Shown here: piece after piece, positions 23,661 through 34,925 of the stretch
Numbering within the stretch: position 1 is the first letter of the stretch
Layout: each line of letters opens with the position of its first letter
Source of the DNA: Castor canadensis
Lineage: Eukaryota; Chordata; Mammalia; Rodentia; Castoridae
Length of the DNA stretch: 64,000 nt
Assembly: GCF_047511655.1 (NCBI RefSeq)
Contig: NC_133398.1
Span: 106,346,332-106,410,331, forward strand
Reading direction: 5' to 3'
The notes under the pieces: generated by a model
What the model saw: only the letters and a program-made list of their open reading frames with translations
Told to the model about the DNA's origin: nothing
The model's database searches: none
Translations under genes and position numbers: made by a program

Positions 23661-26565
23661 GTTTTCATGATGATTACAGCCCTGGCTGGGGTGAGCTGGA
23701 ACCTTGGTGTAGTTTTGATTTTCGTTTCCAAGTATGTTGAACATTTCTTTCTGTATTTCTTAGTCATTTGCATTTCCTCTTCTGAGAACTGTTCAGTTCA
23801 TTTGTCAATGGGATTGTTTGTTCTTTTGCTGTTTAGTTTTCTGAGCTCTTTGTGTATTCTCGATATTAATCCCTTATCTTTTAAATAGCTAGTGAAGATT
23901 TTCTCCCATTCTGTTTTGTTTTGTTTTGTTTTTTCTTGATTTGGGTAACTGTTTCTTTTGATGTGCAGAAACACTTTTAAATTTGATGCAATCCCATTTT
24001 TCCATTCTTGCTCTTGTTTTCCAGGCAATGGGAGTCCTATTCAGAAAGTAATTACCTATTACTTTCCAGCATTTTCCCAGTTTTCCTGTAGTACTTTCAA
24101 AGTTCAAGTCTTCATTGAGATTTTTGACCCATTTGGAGTTGGCGAGAGTCAGGGGTTCAGTTTCAGACTCTGCGTGTTTCCCAGCATCATTGATCGAAGA
24201 GGCTGTCTTTTCTTCAGTGTATGCCTTTGGCTCTTTTGTCAAATATTGACTGAGGCTGTCTGGTTTTATTTCTAGTTCTTCATATTCTGCTCCATTGATC
24301 TTCATGTAAATGTCTTTGTGTCAGTACCATGTTATTTTTTATATTTAAATGAGTATTAATTGCATATTAAATACATGATATTCAGTATTTTTATGCATCC
24401 ATTTTTGCCAACACTTATTTTTGTTACTAGGCTTTGTAGTATAATTTAAAGTCTAGTATTGTGATACCACCAGCATTGATCTTTTTGCTCAGGATTGATT
24501 TTGCTATTAATTTCTTTTGTTTTTATATGAATTTTTAGGATTGATTTTTCTATTTCTGCAAAAAATGACTTTGGGATTATGACGGGCATTGCATTGAATC
24601 TGTAGATTGCTTTTGGCAGTATAGCCATTTTCATGATACCAGTTTTGCAAATTTACATGAGCATGGGAGGTCTTTCCATCTTCTGATGTCATCTTTAATT
24701 TTCTTCTTCAAGGATGTATAGTTTTTTTTAGAGGTCTTTCACTTCCTTGGTTAAGTTTCTATCTGGATGCATATTTTTTGAGGCTATTGTGAATGGAGTC
24801 ATTGTCCTGATTTCTTTCTCAGCCTGTTATTTCTTGGTCTTTAGAAAGGCTATTGAATTTTGTATGTTGATTTTATATCCTGTTATGTTGCCAAAAGTGT
24901 TTTTATCAGAGGTAGGAGAATTTTTGGATGGGATCTCTGAGGTCTTGTAATATAGAATCATGTCATCTGCAAATATGGACTATTTGACTTCTTCATTCCC
25001 TATGAATTCCCTTTATTCTTTCTCTTGACTTATTGCTCTGGCTAGGAATTCCAGTACTACATTGAATAAAAGTGGGGGAGTGGACATCCTTGTTGCATTT
25101 CATACTTTAGAGGAAACTATGCCAGTTTTTCCCCATTTAGTATGATATTTATTGTAGGTTTGTCATATATAACCTTTATTGTGTTGAGGTGCATTGCTTC
25201 TATTCCTAGTTTCTTCAGAGCTTTTATCATGAAAGAATGTTGATAATTCTCAAAGGCTTTTTCTGCATCAATCGAGATGATCAGGTGATTTTTGTCCTTA
25301 ATTCTGTTTATGTGCTGTATTAAATTTATTGATTTACATATGTTAAACCATTCAGCATTCCTGGAATGAAACTGACTTCATCATAGTGTACTATCATTTT
25401 AATGTGTTGTTGAATTTGCTTTGCAAATATTTCATTGTAAATTTTTGTGTCTATGTTTATTAAAGTCTATAATTTTTTTATGTGTCCTTGCCAGTTTTGG
25501 AATGAATGTAATACTGCCTTCATAAAATGAGTTTAGTGGTGTTTCTTCCCTTCCTATTTCATGGAAAAGTCTGAGGAGTATTGGTGTTGGTTGTTCTTTC
25601 AAGTTCTGGTAGAATCCCTTAGTTCCTAATCTTTTCTTTATTAGGAGACTCTTTATACTGCTTCCATCTCATCTCGTTGCTTGTTATAGTTTTAGTTAAG
25701 TGTTTCATAATCTCTTGATCCAAGTTTGATAAGTCAAATGCATCTATAAATTTATCCATTTCTTTTAGATTTGAATATAGGTTTTCCAGTATTCCCTCAT
25801 GATCCCTGGATTTCATTGGCATTTGTTGTGATATGCACTTTTTCATCTTAATTTTATTAATTTGGGCCTTTTCCCTCTTTTAGTCAGATTGGCTAAGGGT
25901 TGATCTATCTTATTTATCTTTTCAAATAACCAACTTTTTGTTTCATTGATTCTTTATATAGTTTTTTTGTGTGTGTGTATCTCAATTTCATTGATTTCTA
26001 CCCTAATCTTTATTATTTCTTTCTGGCTGCTAATTTTGAGTTTAGCTTGTTCATCTTTTTCTAGGAGTTTGAGGTCATCATTAAGTTATTTACTTGAGAT
26101 CTCTGTTTTTCTTTTGTTTTACCTTTTTTTTTTTACATAGGCTCTCATAGCTATGAGCTTTCCTCTTAGCACTGCTTTTGCTATATCTGAAAGATTCTGG
26201 TAGGTTGTATTTTAATTAGATTCTAGGAACTTTTATATTTCATCCCTTATTTCTTCAATGATCTATATGGGTCATTCAACAGTGTGTTGTCCAGTCTCCA
26301 TAGGTGTGAATATTTTCTGTAGTTTGTTTTGCTGTTGATTGTAGTTTTATTCCACTGTGGTCTGGTAAAATACAGGGAGTCATTTCAACTTTCTTACATT
26401 TGCTAAGACTTATGTTGTGTCCTCAAATATGACCTATTTTGGAGAAAGTTCCATGGGTTGCTAAGAAGCATGTATATTGTGCAGCTGTTGGGTGAAATAC
26501 TCTGTAGATGTCTTTTAAATCCATATGATCTATGGTGTCATTTGATTTTGAGGTTTCTTTGTTGT

Positions 26566-26618
<53 letters not shown>

Positions 26619-26781
26619 GAACTATCTATTGGTGACAGTGGGGTATTGACGTCTCTCACTATCATTGTGTTAGGATCTATCTGTGCTTTTAAGTCCAGTA
26701 GCATTTATTTAATGAAGTTGGGTGTGCCTGAATTGGGCATATATATGTTAACAATTGTTATTTCCTCTTGATTTATTGTCC
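23661..26781 (-). mobile_element. L1 ORF2, long decayed copy
   Basis: About 3.1 kb of minus-strand ORF2 running from near the C-terminus (left) to the endonuclease (right). The reverse-transcriptase F-A-D-D motif is encoded at 24962-24973, and the 'DAEKAF'-region sequence lies near 25260. Endonuclease residues (DVNTPLSPID; LKDIYRVFHPTAAQYTCF) appear at 26423-26704. Many stops and frameshifts: a fossil. A TG microsatellite has grown inside it at 26567. Confidence 0.9.
26567..26614. repeat. (TG)n microsatellite inside L1 endonuclease sequence
   Basis: About 23 uninterrupted TG units. On the minus strand it reads as a His-Thr run in the middle of the L1 endonuclease frame, so it expanded after insertion. 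Confidence 0.95.
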
Positions 26782-26998
26782 CCTTCATTTTTCATTTTTA
26801 TTTTTCTTATCCCATTCTTCTTGTACTGGGGTACATTGTGATATTTACCAACATTCTTATAATATATCATAGTTGAATTCACTCTCCATCTTTCTTCTTT
26901 ATTCCACCTTCCTCCATTCTTAGAATAGTTTCAACAGGTCTCATTTTTCCCATTTTCATATGTGAGTGCATAATATTTCCACTATATTCACTGGTTGT
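26782..26998 (-). mobile_element. Short L1-tail-like module, copy 2
   Basis: Same module as 23456 and 59288: 'cttgtactggggtacattgt', 'atagttgaattcactctcc', 'gaatagtttcaacaggtctc', ending near 'ccactatattcact'. It splits the L1 endonuclease, whose frame resumes on the right at 26999. Confidence 0.75.
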
Positions 26999-27511
26999 CC
27001 CCTTTACTAGTATGAAGTCACCTTCTTTGTCTCTTCTGACCAATTTTGGTTTGAAGTCTACTATATCAGGTGTGAATATAGCTACTCCTAACTGCTTATG
27101 AGGTCCATTTCTTGGAATATTGTTTCCCACTCTTTCACCCTAATAATTTTTTTAGCAGTGATATGCATTTCTTGTAGGCAACAAATGGGTGATTCTTGCT
27201 TTTTGATTCAACCCACTATTCAATTTATTGGAGAATTGACATTAACATTCAGTGCTAGTATTTAAAGACATATAGCAATTCTTGTCATTTTTGGAGTGTT
27301 TGACTCTTTTCTATTCTTCATTCATTTATGTAGTCATCCAGTGAGATTTATTTTTCCCACATTTTCATGGTTACATACTTCATGCATTTTGAAGTTCTGT
27401 TTCCATATGACTAAACATTTAAATTATTATGCCATTTTAATAAATTGACTCATTTATGATTATGAAATGACCTTCATTATCCTTGATAACATTATTTGCT
27501 CTGGAGCTATT
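26999..27511 (-). mobile_element. L1 ORF2 endonuclease N-terminal part, continued
   Basis: Minus-strand residues like KQLGVAIFTPDIVDFKPKLV and RRDKEGDFILVKG (26995-27075) match the L1 endonuclease. This is the same element as 23661-26781, interrupted by the module at 26782. Confidence 0.85.
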
Positions 27512-27524
27512 TGTATATTTATTT

Positions 27525-27831
27525 ACTTTTGGTAGTACTGGGGTTTGAACTCAGGGCCTCATATTTGCTAGGCAGGTGCTCTACCACTTGAACCATGCCT
27601 CCAGCACTTTTTGCTTTAGTTATTTTTTCAAATAGGGTCTTGTTTTTTAACCAACCTCATACCACAATCCTCCTAACTGTGGCCTTCTATGTAGCTGGGA
27701 TTACTGGTGCATCACCACACCTGTTTTATTTGTTGAGATGGGGGTCTTGCTAACTTTCTTCCTGGTCTGGCCTCAAATTATGATCCTCCCTAGTAGCTGA
27801 GATTACAGGTATATGGGAATGAGCTTAGCCC
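27525..27831 (-). mobile_element. Composite SINE with target-site duplication
   Basis: Minus-strand ID-like unit ('actggggtttgaactcaggg' on +) joined to two B1-like units. Flanked by 'tgtatatttattt' (27512-27524) and 'tgtacatttattt' (27832-27844), a 13-bp duplication with one change. Inserted into the L1. Confidence 0.85.
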
Positions 27832-28160
27832 TGTACATTTATTTTTAAAGTGAGATTCTTATAGGAACTTAAAGATAACATATATATCACTTTGATATTC
27901 AGTCCAACATGATATGCCTTTAATTGGGGTTTTTGATGATTTACATTAACTATAATTATTGATATGACTCTGTACATATGAGTGTGTGAGAAAGATTTTG
28001 CTCTTTGTTTCCTAGTTGCTTCAAATGTTCTTTGCTTTCTTTGTCTTTCCATTTTGTTTGCTTTATATCTTATTAACTGTACTTTGTTGCTTTTTCTTTA
28101 TTTGTTTGTCTTGGAGTTAGATTTCACATTTATCATCAAGTAATATGATACCACTTCACA
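27832..28160 (-). mobile_element. L1 5'/ORF2-start fragment, diverged
   Basis: AT-rich minus-strand sequence that appears to continue the L1 beyond the SINE. Similarity is weak and the true 5' limit cannot be set by eye. Confidence 0.5.
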
Positions 28161-28260
28161 TATAGCACAAAAGTCTCGCAGCAGAGCACTTTCACTTCTA
28201 CTTTCCCAGCCTTTGCATTATTATTGACATACATTTGCTTTGGTAGTTGCTATAAACCAC

Positions 28261-28612
28261 ACGACACATTTGTATTAATTTCCCATGGCTATTGTAAGAA
28301 ATCACCACAAAACTGATGACTTAAGTCAATAGAAGTTATTCCATCAGTTTTAGAAGCAAAAAGTCAAAAATCCGTATCACTAGGCCTAAATCAAGGAGTT
28401 GGTATGGCCATGCTTCCTTCAGATGCTCTAGGAGAAATCTCTCCCCATGTTTTCTAGTTACTGGTGGCTGTGGGCATTCCTTGGCTTGTGACTGCACCAC
28501 TCCATTTTTCACAGCCAGCATCCTCAAGTCTCTGCTGTCTTCACATTGCCCTCCACCCCTGCCATGCCTCCCTCAGCCTTCATCTCCTAATAACACATGG
28601 GATTACACTCTC
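28261..28612 (-). mobile_element. MaLR-like LTR, opposite orientation
   Basis: 'atttcccatggctattgtaa', 'gcattccttggcttgtgac' and 'ataacacatgggattacac' follow the order of a MLT1/MST-type LTR read in reverse. It abuts a + strand MaLR at 28613. Confidence 0.55.
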
Positions 28613-28778
28613 TTTGCCTCCTGGTGCCATGATGCAAACTCTCTGCTCTGCTGTGCCCACCCCACCATGATGGACTGACACGGCTGAAACCATGACCCAA
28701 AAGAAATCCTTCCTCTTTTAAGTTGTTTATGTTAAGCATTTGGTCATAAGATGATAAAAGTAACTAATGATAAAAGTA
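28613..28778 (+). mobile_element. MaLR LTR, 3' part
   Basis: 'caccccaccatgatggactg', 'gaaatccttcctcttttaag' and the end 'gataaaagtaac' are typical of the MaLR 3' LTR half. It is followed directly by MaLR internal sequence. Confidence 0.75.
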
Positions 28779-29895
28779 ACCAGAGAAGTGTTGTTGTTGC
28801 TGGGGTTAAAGATGATCATGTGGTTCTTGAGCATTTGGAACTGGTTTGTGGAAGGAATTTGGAAAATTTTGGAGATTCAAGAAGCAGAGCTCAGGGGACA
28901 GTTCTGGTGGGAGCTCAGAAGATCAGAATGCCAACATAAATGTGGACAAGGAAGGCCAGGCTCATGAAGTTTCAGATGGGAACCAAGACTCTAAAAGCAT
29001 TTCATGCTATGTGCTAGCAAAAGATTTATCTTCATTTTATCCATACCCTGAGACTTTGAGGATGACTTTAGAAGTGATGGACTAATTAGTTTGGCAGAGG
29101 GACATTCAAGGCAGCATAGCTTTCAGGCTGTGGCATGATAATTGCTGGCTGCTTTTGCCCAGATTTGCAGTGAGAATGGGGAGCAAAACAGAATGGAAAG
29201 ACTTGAAAAATGTGCAGACTGGCAAGGAGCAAGTTGAAAGTTGTGGACAAAGACAGTGTGGTTGTTGTAGAGATTATTGCCCTTAAATACAATCCAAGCA
29301 CTTTGCTAGGAAAGAGTCTTTTGAGGACACCCCAGGAATTGGCCAGGCCCCACTTCTCACAGGCTCCAGGGTATAAAATTATAAATTCATTAAAAAGACT
29401 TTCTCTTGAGAAAGGCCTGGCATCTCCACCACATCTTCAGCTTCACCCTTACAGCTTCACATATCACCCTTTCTGATGGCCTGTATGCATTATGACCCTG
29501 ATATACATTGCCTGCTCTCAAGCCTTCTTTTGAAATCCCAGTGGAAGCCTCCACAGCTCTGTAATTCTTGCATTCTGCATGCCTGCAAAACCAGTCATGG
29601 ATGATGCCAAGGTCTACTGCCAGCTTGAGTGTTGTCTAACCCCCTTGGACCATGATTTTATTGGCATCTGAATACCTGGGGGGGGGAGCATTGCAGTGTC
29701 TCTTCCCAAAAGAAAGTCTTTTGAATGACTTTACAATTTTATACTTGGGTCATATGATGGGCAAGACATGGTCAATTCCTGGGATGCCCTCAATGAATAT
29801 TTCCTACTGCAAAGTGCTTGATTTCTCAGTAACAACAAAAAAAGTGGGCAAATTATCAGTTCACACAACAATCTGGAAGACTCTCTGAAAGACCA
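28779..29895 (+). mobile_element. MaLR internal region (non-coding)
   Basis: Starts 'cagagaagtgttgttgttgc', the usual beginning after a MaLR 5' LTR. It later contains 'gacattcaaggcagcatagc' (29101), 'gcctccacagctctgtaatt' (29548) and 'aagaaagtcttttgaatgac' (29711), blocks I recall from MLT/MST interiors. No protein coding. The 3' LTR is absent. Confidence 0.7.
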
Positions 29896-29898
29896 TGA

Positions 29899-29997
29899 TA
29901 AAAAAAGCAAAACCCCCTTCCACTCTGCTGGAGATTGAACCCAGAGCCTTGTGCATGGTAGGCAAGTATTCTACCACTGAGTTACATCTCTACCCAG
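29899..29997 (-). mobile_element. ID-type SINE
   Basis: The complement of 'tctgctggagattgaaccca' and 'ctaccactgagttacatctc' is a classical rodent ID element with a short A-rich tail. Confidence 0.8.
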
Positions 29998-29999
29998 AA

Positions 30000-30310
30000 A
30001 CTTTGGATATGATTTTATGTGCATAATATTTTGGAAATGAAAATATATATAGTGAAAAACATACTAGTGGTTTCTAGCTTTAGAGAATGAGAAAATAGAG
30101 TGGTTGTGGCTAGAAAAAATATAGTGCCACATGCACACACACACACACAAATGCGTGTCAAACTGCGCAGTATGACTGAGGCTGGAGACATTGTCACTTC
30201 TAGTTATGTAAGATGTTATGTTGGAGGAAACTGGGGTGATTACTCATCCATTTCAGAGATTTTTCCTTATGTTTCTTAGTTTTAAGTTTTAAACTTAAGT
30301 CTCTAATTCA
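30000..30310 (+). mobile_element. L1M 3' UTR with CA repeat
   Basis: 'cacatgcacacacacacac' (30128) followed by 'gttatgtaagatgttatgtt' and 'actggggtgattact' is the known layout of old L1M 3' UTRs. The same type occurs at 44690. Confidence 0.7.
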
Positions 30311-30319
30311 TTTTTTTGC

Positions 30320-30568
30320 TTTAAAATTTTTTAAAAATTGTGTTAAAATATACATAACATAATGTTTGCTATCTTAACCACAAGTGTTTTAGTGGCATTG
30401 AGTTCACACTGCTGTGCCACCATCAATACTGCCCATTTCTAGAATGCTTTCCTCTTGCAAAACCAAACCTTTGACCCATTAAATACTAATCCCCCATTTT
30501 TCTTCCTCACTCACCCCCAGTATCCACCATTCTACTTTCCAACTCCATAAATTTGACTATTCCTCCAA
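30320..30568 (-). mobile_element. L1M 3' UTR
   Basis: 'gttaaaatatacataacata' (30341) and 'cattctactttccaactcca' (30529) mark a well-known L1M 3' end in reverse. Interrupted by an LTR-like insertion and continued at 30953. Confidence 0.8.
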
Positions 30569-30952
30569 TGCTATTTTGCAACAGGTCCCTGAAGCTCTGT
30601 GCCAGATGGCAGCAAAACAAATCCATCCTTCCCACATTCTGACAGTGTCTCCTGAGACCTTGACATTTCTGTTAAAGAAAAGGACAATGGGTGCTCAAAC
30701 ACACAGTTCCTCTCCAGGTCTGCTTTTGCTTCTGCCCTCTGCTGGATGCCACATCCACTTAGAGATCTATAAAACAGGAACTTGGTAGGTGGCCATGGCA
30801 ACCTTGGTAAATGCATCCATAAATAAGAAACACTAATAAACTTACTTACTCATCAAAGCTAGATTTGTTTAAGTCCTTCTTTGGACTGTCCACACTACCC
30901 CAATTTAGGGGGCATCATTTCTTCTCTGTCTCCCCAGGAAATTCGCACAACA
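30569..30952 (+). mobile_element. LTR inserted in an L1 (about 384 bp)
   Basis: The L1 consensus order is broken after 'gactattcct' (left) and resumes at 'gtatctcatg' (right). The insert begins TG, ends CA, and carries a TATA-like 'tctataaaac' (30766) and a polyadenylation signal 'aataaa' (30835) in the right order. No perfect flanking duplication was found, so the edges are approximate and the family is not named. Confidence 0.55.
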
Positions 30953-32625
30953 GTATCTCATGTGGTGGTCACACAGTGTTTGTCCTTTTGTAGTCTGCTT
31001 ACCATATTTAGCAAAATGTCCTCAAATTCACACTTACGTAGTATGTGTCAGAATATCCTTCTTTTTAAAGCTAAATAATATTCCAGTGTATGTATATACC
31101 ATATTTTATTTATTCATCTATAGATAAACATGTGATTGCTTTCATCTTTTAGCTTTTGTGACTAATGCTGCAAAGAGGGTGTACTAACATCTCTTTGCAT
31201 TCCTGATTTCAACTATTTTGTATATAAATCAAGAAATAGAATTTCTAGCTCATATGGTAATTCTATTTTAAGTATTTAAGGTATTTCCATACTGTTTTTC
31301 ATAGCAGCTGCACCATGTTGAATTCCCCAAATCAGTGCACAAGTGAGTGCTCAAATTTCTCCACATCCTAACCAATCTTGTTATTTTCTTGATAGTAGCC
31401 AAACTAATGAGTGTAAAGTGTCATCTCACTGCAGTTTTGATTTGCACTTCCCTAATGATTGGTAATGTCAAGCATTTTTTCATGTGCTAATGGTGATTTG
31501 TATACCTTCCTCAGAGAAATGTCTCTTCAAGTTATTTGCCCATTTTTAATTGGGCTATGATTTGGTTGTTGATTTATAGAAACCCTTTATATATCCTTGA
31601 TGTTAACTCTTTATCTTATATATTATTGCTAAATATGGTTTGTGATTCTGTGCATTTTCTTTTCCCTCTATTGATTATGTCCTTTGATACACAGAAGCAA
31701 TATATTTTGGTGCAGTCCAATTCACTTGTTTCTTCTTTTATTTACTAGGCTTTTGTGATCATATCCAAGAAAGCCTTGTTAAATTCAATGTCATGAAGTG
31801 TTTTCTCAGGTTTTCTTCTAAGAATTTTAGAATTTTAGGTCTAATGCTTCTATCTTTGACTCTATTTGAGTTAATTTTTGTATATGGTGTAAAACAAGCT
31901 TCTGTTTCTAAGATGTGGATGCCTGGTTTTCTTAGCCACATTTATTAAAAAGATTACTCTTTCCCTCTTGCATGGTATTGACATCTTTCTCAAAGATTAC
32001 TTGACCTTAAAAATGAAGATTTATTTCTTGACTTTCTATTTCATAGATGTATATTTGGCATTTATGTCAATACCAACTGTTTTGATTACTGTAAATTTGT
32101 AGTAAGTTTTGAAGTCAGTAAGTATGACATATCCACTTTTTTCCAAGAGTGACTTTTGAGAGACCTTTGAGAATCCATATGAATCTTAGGATGGAGTTTT
32201 CTATTTTTGCAAAAAAAAATCATTGGGATTTTTATAGATATTGCATTGAATTTGTAATTTATCTTGAATACTATTGACAACTTAATAATATTATGACTCA
32301 TTTTTAATTTAAAAAGTGTGAAGTTTAAGTCAAAGTTTGTATTTTTGACTATGAATGCCTAATTGTTCCAGCACTATTTGTTGAAAAGGCAATCTTTCTT
32401 CTGTTGAATGGCTCTGTAATTTTGGCAATAGATTTGGGTATATTTGTGCAGTTCTATTTCTTGGTTTTCTATTCTGTTCCACTATGTAGCAAGAATCAAT
32501 ATTGGACAGTGATTCCTGCTACTTATTCTTCTCTTTCAAAATTCTTATATCCACTCTAAGTTTGGTGGCTTTCCATATAAATTATAGAATAAGTTTGTCT
32601 CAGTCTAAGAAACATTGTTTGAGAA
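30953..32625 (-). mobile_element. Old L1, 3' UTR and ORF2 C-terminal to RT part
   Basis: 'cacagtgtttgtccttttgt' (30972) marks the L1 3' region. Minus-strand ORF2 residues (ACFTPYTKINSNRVKD near 31870; IVFKINYKFNAISIKIPM near 32250) follow. Many stops. Confidence 0.85.
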
Positions 32626-32630
32626 TTACC

Positions 32631-32679
32631 ATACATATATATACATACATATACATATAAATATATATATACATATATA
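32631..32679. repeat. (TA)n / (CATA)n microsatellite
   Basis: About 49 bases of TATA and CATA units at the junction of two L1 fragments. Confidence 0.9.
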
Positions 32680-33023
32680 GAGAGAACAAGTTTCCAATAA
32701 TGGGATTGTTAGCAACTAGGAAAGAAGGGAAAGGAGAAGTGAATGATAGAGAGTGAATAATATTGAAATACATTGCATCTGTGTAGGAACAAGACACAAA
32801 AGAACACACTGAAAACTGCTGAACAACACAGAGTAGAGGGAGAAGGATAAGGAAGAATAATAGAGGAGATTAGACTGATTAAAGCACAATATATTTACAG
32901 GTGAAATACCAAGGCAGAACCCCACTGAACAATGAACAGACACTTAAACAATGGAGGACAAGAATGTAACACAGGTCCATGATAAGGGGAAGTGAAACTG
33001 GAAATTTAACCTCTACTTAACCT
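32680..33023 (+). mobile_element. L1 3' UTR, left part
   Basis: 'gaagaataatagaggagatt' and 'gaacagacacttaaacaatg' resemble L1 3' UTR sequence. It appears to continue at 33355 after an LTR insertion. Confidence 0.55.
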
Positions 33024-33354
33024 TGCTGGCTTAAGTGTTTAGCCAGAGAGAGGGTTGGAGTTCCTGGTTCTTACCTCACGAACCTGAAGAATGAACTTCA
33101 TGGTAAATGAGAGCAAGTAAAGCAAGAGAGTTTGTTGAGATAGAAAAGTGTCAAGTAGGACAGTAAAACCCCCAGAGTAAGGAGTTTAAGGTTTTTATCC
33201 ATTTTCTCAGCAGCATTGCTCAATCTCTATGCTAATTAGGTGAGAAGAAAGCAGCATTCTGGGTGGCTGTGCCTGCAACATTCTAATTGGTCAGTCCTCA
33301 TACTGTCCTTATTGTGGTCCCTCCTGCTCTTCCTTTTCATGCTTTAAGGTCACA
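33024..33354 (-). mobile_element. Probable ERV LTR, minus strand
   Basis: The interval interrupts an L1 3' UTR. On the minus strand it starts TG, ends CA, and has the R/U5-like order 'ttgctttacttgctctcatt' then 'cttcaggttcgtgaggtaag', as in class I LTRs. No clear target duplication. Confidence 0.5.
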
Positions 33355-33640
33355 GGGAGGTCATAATGGAGGTTTCCAGGGACCCTGCTGCTCAGAGGGT
33401 ACTAGAGGGAGGGGGAAGGTAAAGAGGGTAAAGAGGGTGACAATGGTGAATGTACTTCTATATATTTATGAATATGGAACTTTGAAACCTGTCCATATCA
33501 TTTTAACAATGAGGAGGGAGAATAATAGAAGGAATGCAATAAACCAAGGGGCATTGTACACATATATGGAAATATCACAATGAAAAACCCAATACATATA
33601 TACTAATAAAACTGCTAAAATGTAAAACAAAAACCTTGCT
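33355..33640 (+). mobile_element. L1 3' UTR, right part, with tail
   Basis: G- and A-rich L1 tail ('tggaaatatcacaatgaaaa', 'acatatatactaataaaact'), matching the tail of the L1 at 38757-39290. Confidence 0.65.
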
Positions 33641-33694
33641 TGGATTTTGGTAAGAATTCCTTATTGTCTTTTAAGCTCATAAGATTTACATTCT

Positions 33695-33757
33695 GGGCTG
33701 AAGGTGTAGCTGAAGTGATAGAGTGCTGCATCACAAACATAAAGTCCTGAGTATATA
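33695..33757 (+). mobile_element. ID-like SINE, 3'-truncated by an LTR
   Basis: 'gggctgaaggtgtagctga' to 'aagtcctgagt' is the first 60 bases of the ID-like unit. The expected 'tcaaac' tail is replaced by the ERV LTR at 33758, so the ERV probably landed in this SINE. Confidence 0.65.
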
Positions 33758-34074
33758 TGTTAGGAAAAATGCCACTCACAAAGAAAGCTCACAAGAAAAG
33801 TCTCATGTCCAAGAGCAAAGTTTGATGGCAGGCCCAAACTGCCAGGCTGGCCGGGGAAAGATGGCGCAGCACAGACTCTGGGCCAGGAGTGGCTTTTATA
33901 GAAGAGGGAGATTAAGGAAGTTAGCGCATGCACAGGAGTCTCCACTAGGGGCAGAGCTTGTCTTAGAGCAGGAATTTCTGTTTAAGGGTGGGGCTGTCCT
34001 TGGGAATTTCTTAAGTGAGGTCTGAGGATAAAATGGCTGCCAATTTACAAGATGTCGATATTATTGTTCTATCA
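33758..34074 (-). mobile_element. Class I ERV 3' LTR
   Basis: On the minus strand it starts TG directly after a polypurine tract (complement at 34075-34090), has a TATA-like 'ttctataaaagcc' near 33895, and ends CA at 33758. Length 317 bases, short for the class. It is followed in reverse order by env and pol remnants. Confidence 0.75.
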
Positions 34075-34560
34075 TTCCCCCATTTTTTCTTTAATAATGA
34101 TGAGGGTAAGGGCTAAGGATTGGGAATTGGGCTGAAGCGTTGGTGTCTTAGCTGCTTCCTGCTGGCAGGGGGCATTGTATGGGATGAGATCCTCTGACTC
34201 CTGCATCCTGGTGGGGGCCCTCATAGCAGTCCTCTGGATGGTTTTGGAGAGGTTGGTATCCCTGGAGGTACAACTGGTTAAACTTTTGATTAGCAATAGC
34301 AGACATGCAGTGTGACACAAGGGAGGAAGCTTAAGAATAGGAGAGCAAGAACACAGGCATTGGGATGGGCATTGGCCAGGAGAACCACTGTGAAATGTTG
34401 TTCCCTAGAGGATTCCAAGAGTCCTCCAATTCTCTTCTCTGTTTTGCTAACTGTTCCTTGAGAGGTGCCACCATTGGGGGATCCCAGTGAGCTTGACAGC
34501 AGTGGGTGTCGTGAGAATGACCAGATGAGGGCTGGTCCACCAAAGTCCCAATGGAGAGGG
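34075..34560 (-). pseudogene. ERV env remnant (transmembrane subunit, C-terminal part)
   Basis: The minus strand holds a segment resembling the C-terminal half of a gammaretrovirus-like TM protein: the heptad-type helix before the membrane (about 34430-34480), a Trp-rich stretch and a hydrophobic span, now in different frames with stops. The surface subunit and most of TM are absent, so no complete envelope protein could be made. It sits directly upstream of the 3' LTR, as expected. Confidence 0.65.
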
Positions 34561-34925
34561 TCAAAGATCCTTTAGGAGAACAAGATCCCCTGGTTTAACA
34601 GAAATTGTTATAGGGTGGGACAGGATCTGGTCTGTGTGCTCTCTGAGAGGTTCCCTGAGAAGGTTAAGATAAGGTAGATAGCCAGAGGAGCAGAGTCTGT
34701 TGGAGGAAAGTTTATTAGAAGGAGCATAAAAGGTGTCTGCTAAAGGCTGCATATCTAGGGATACAAGTTCTTCAAAATCCAGTAACTCCCAAGAAAGCTC
34801 TAAGCTGCTTTATGGTATGGGGGAGAGGGAAATGGAAGATTGGATCAATTCCCTCATGACTTAGGAAGTCAGTCTGTCCCTTTAAGGCCACATCTAAGTA
34901 GGTGACCTCTGGGAGGCAGAGGCTG
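34561..34925 (-). pseudogene. ERV pol remnants (RT connection and integrase C-terminus joined)
   Basis: Right part (about 34780-34860): reverse-transcriptase connection-type sequence of the gammaretroviral kind. Left part (34561-34690): integrase C-terminal sequence with the conserved Pro-Gly-Asp region. In an intact pol gene these lie about 2 kb apart; here they are about 100 bases apart, so RNase H and the integrase core are deleted. Stops are present. Confidence 0.6.

Noticed and set aside
33723..34025. 100-codon + frame across the ERV LTR
   Set aside because: It begins in a SINE fragment and runs antisense through an LTR, so it is not a gene.
34075..34560. Domesticated envelope (syncytin-like) gene
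   Set aside because: Only a broken C-terminal part of TM remains, with stops and no surface subunit, so no co-opted protein could be encoded here.
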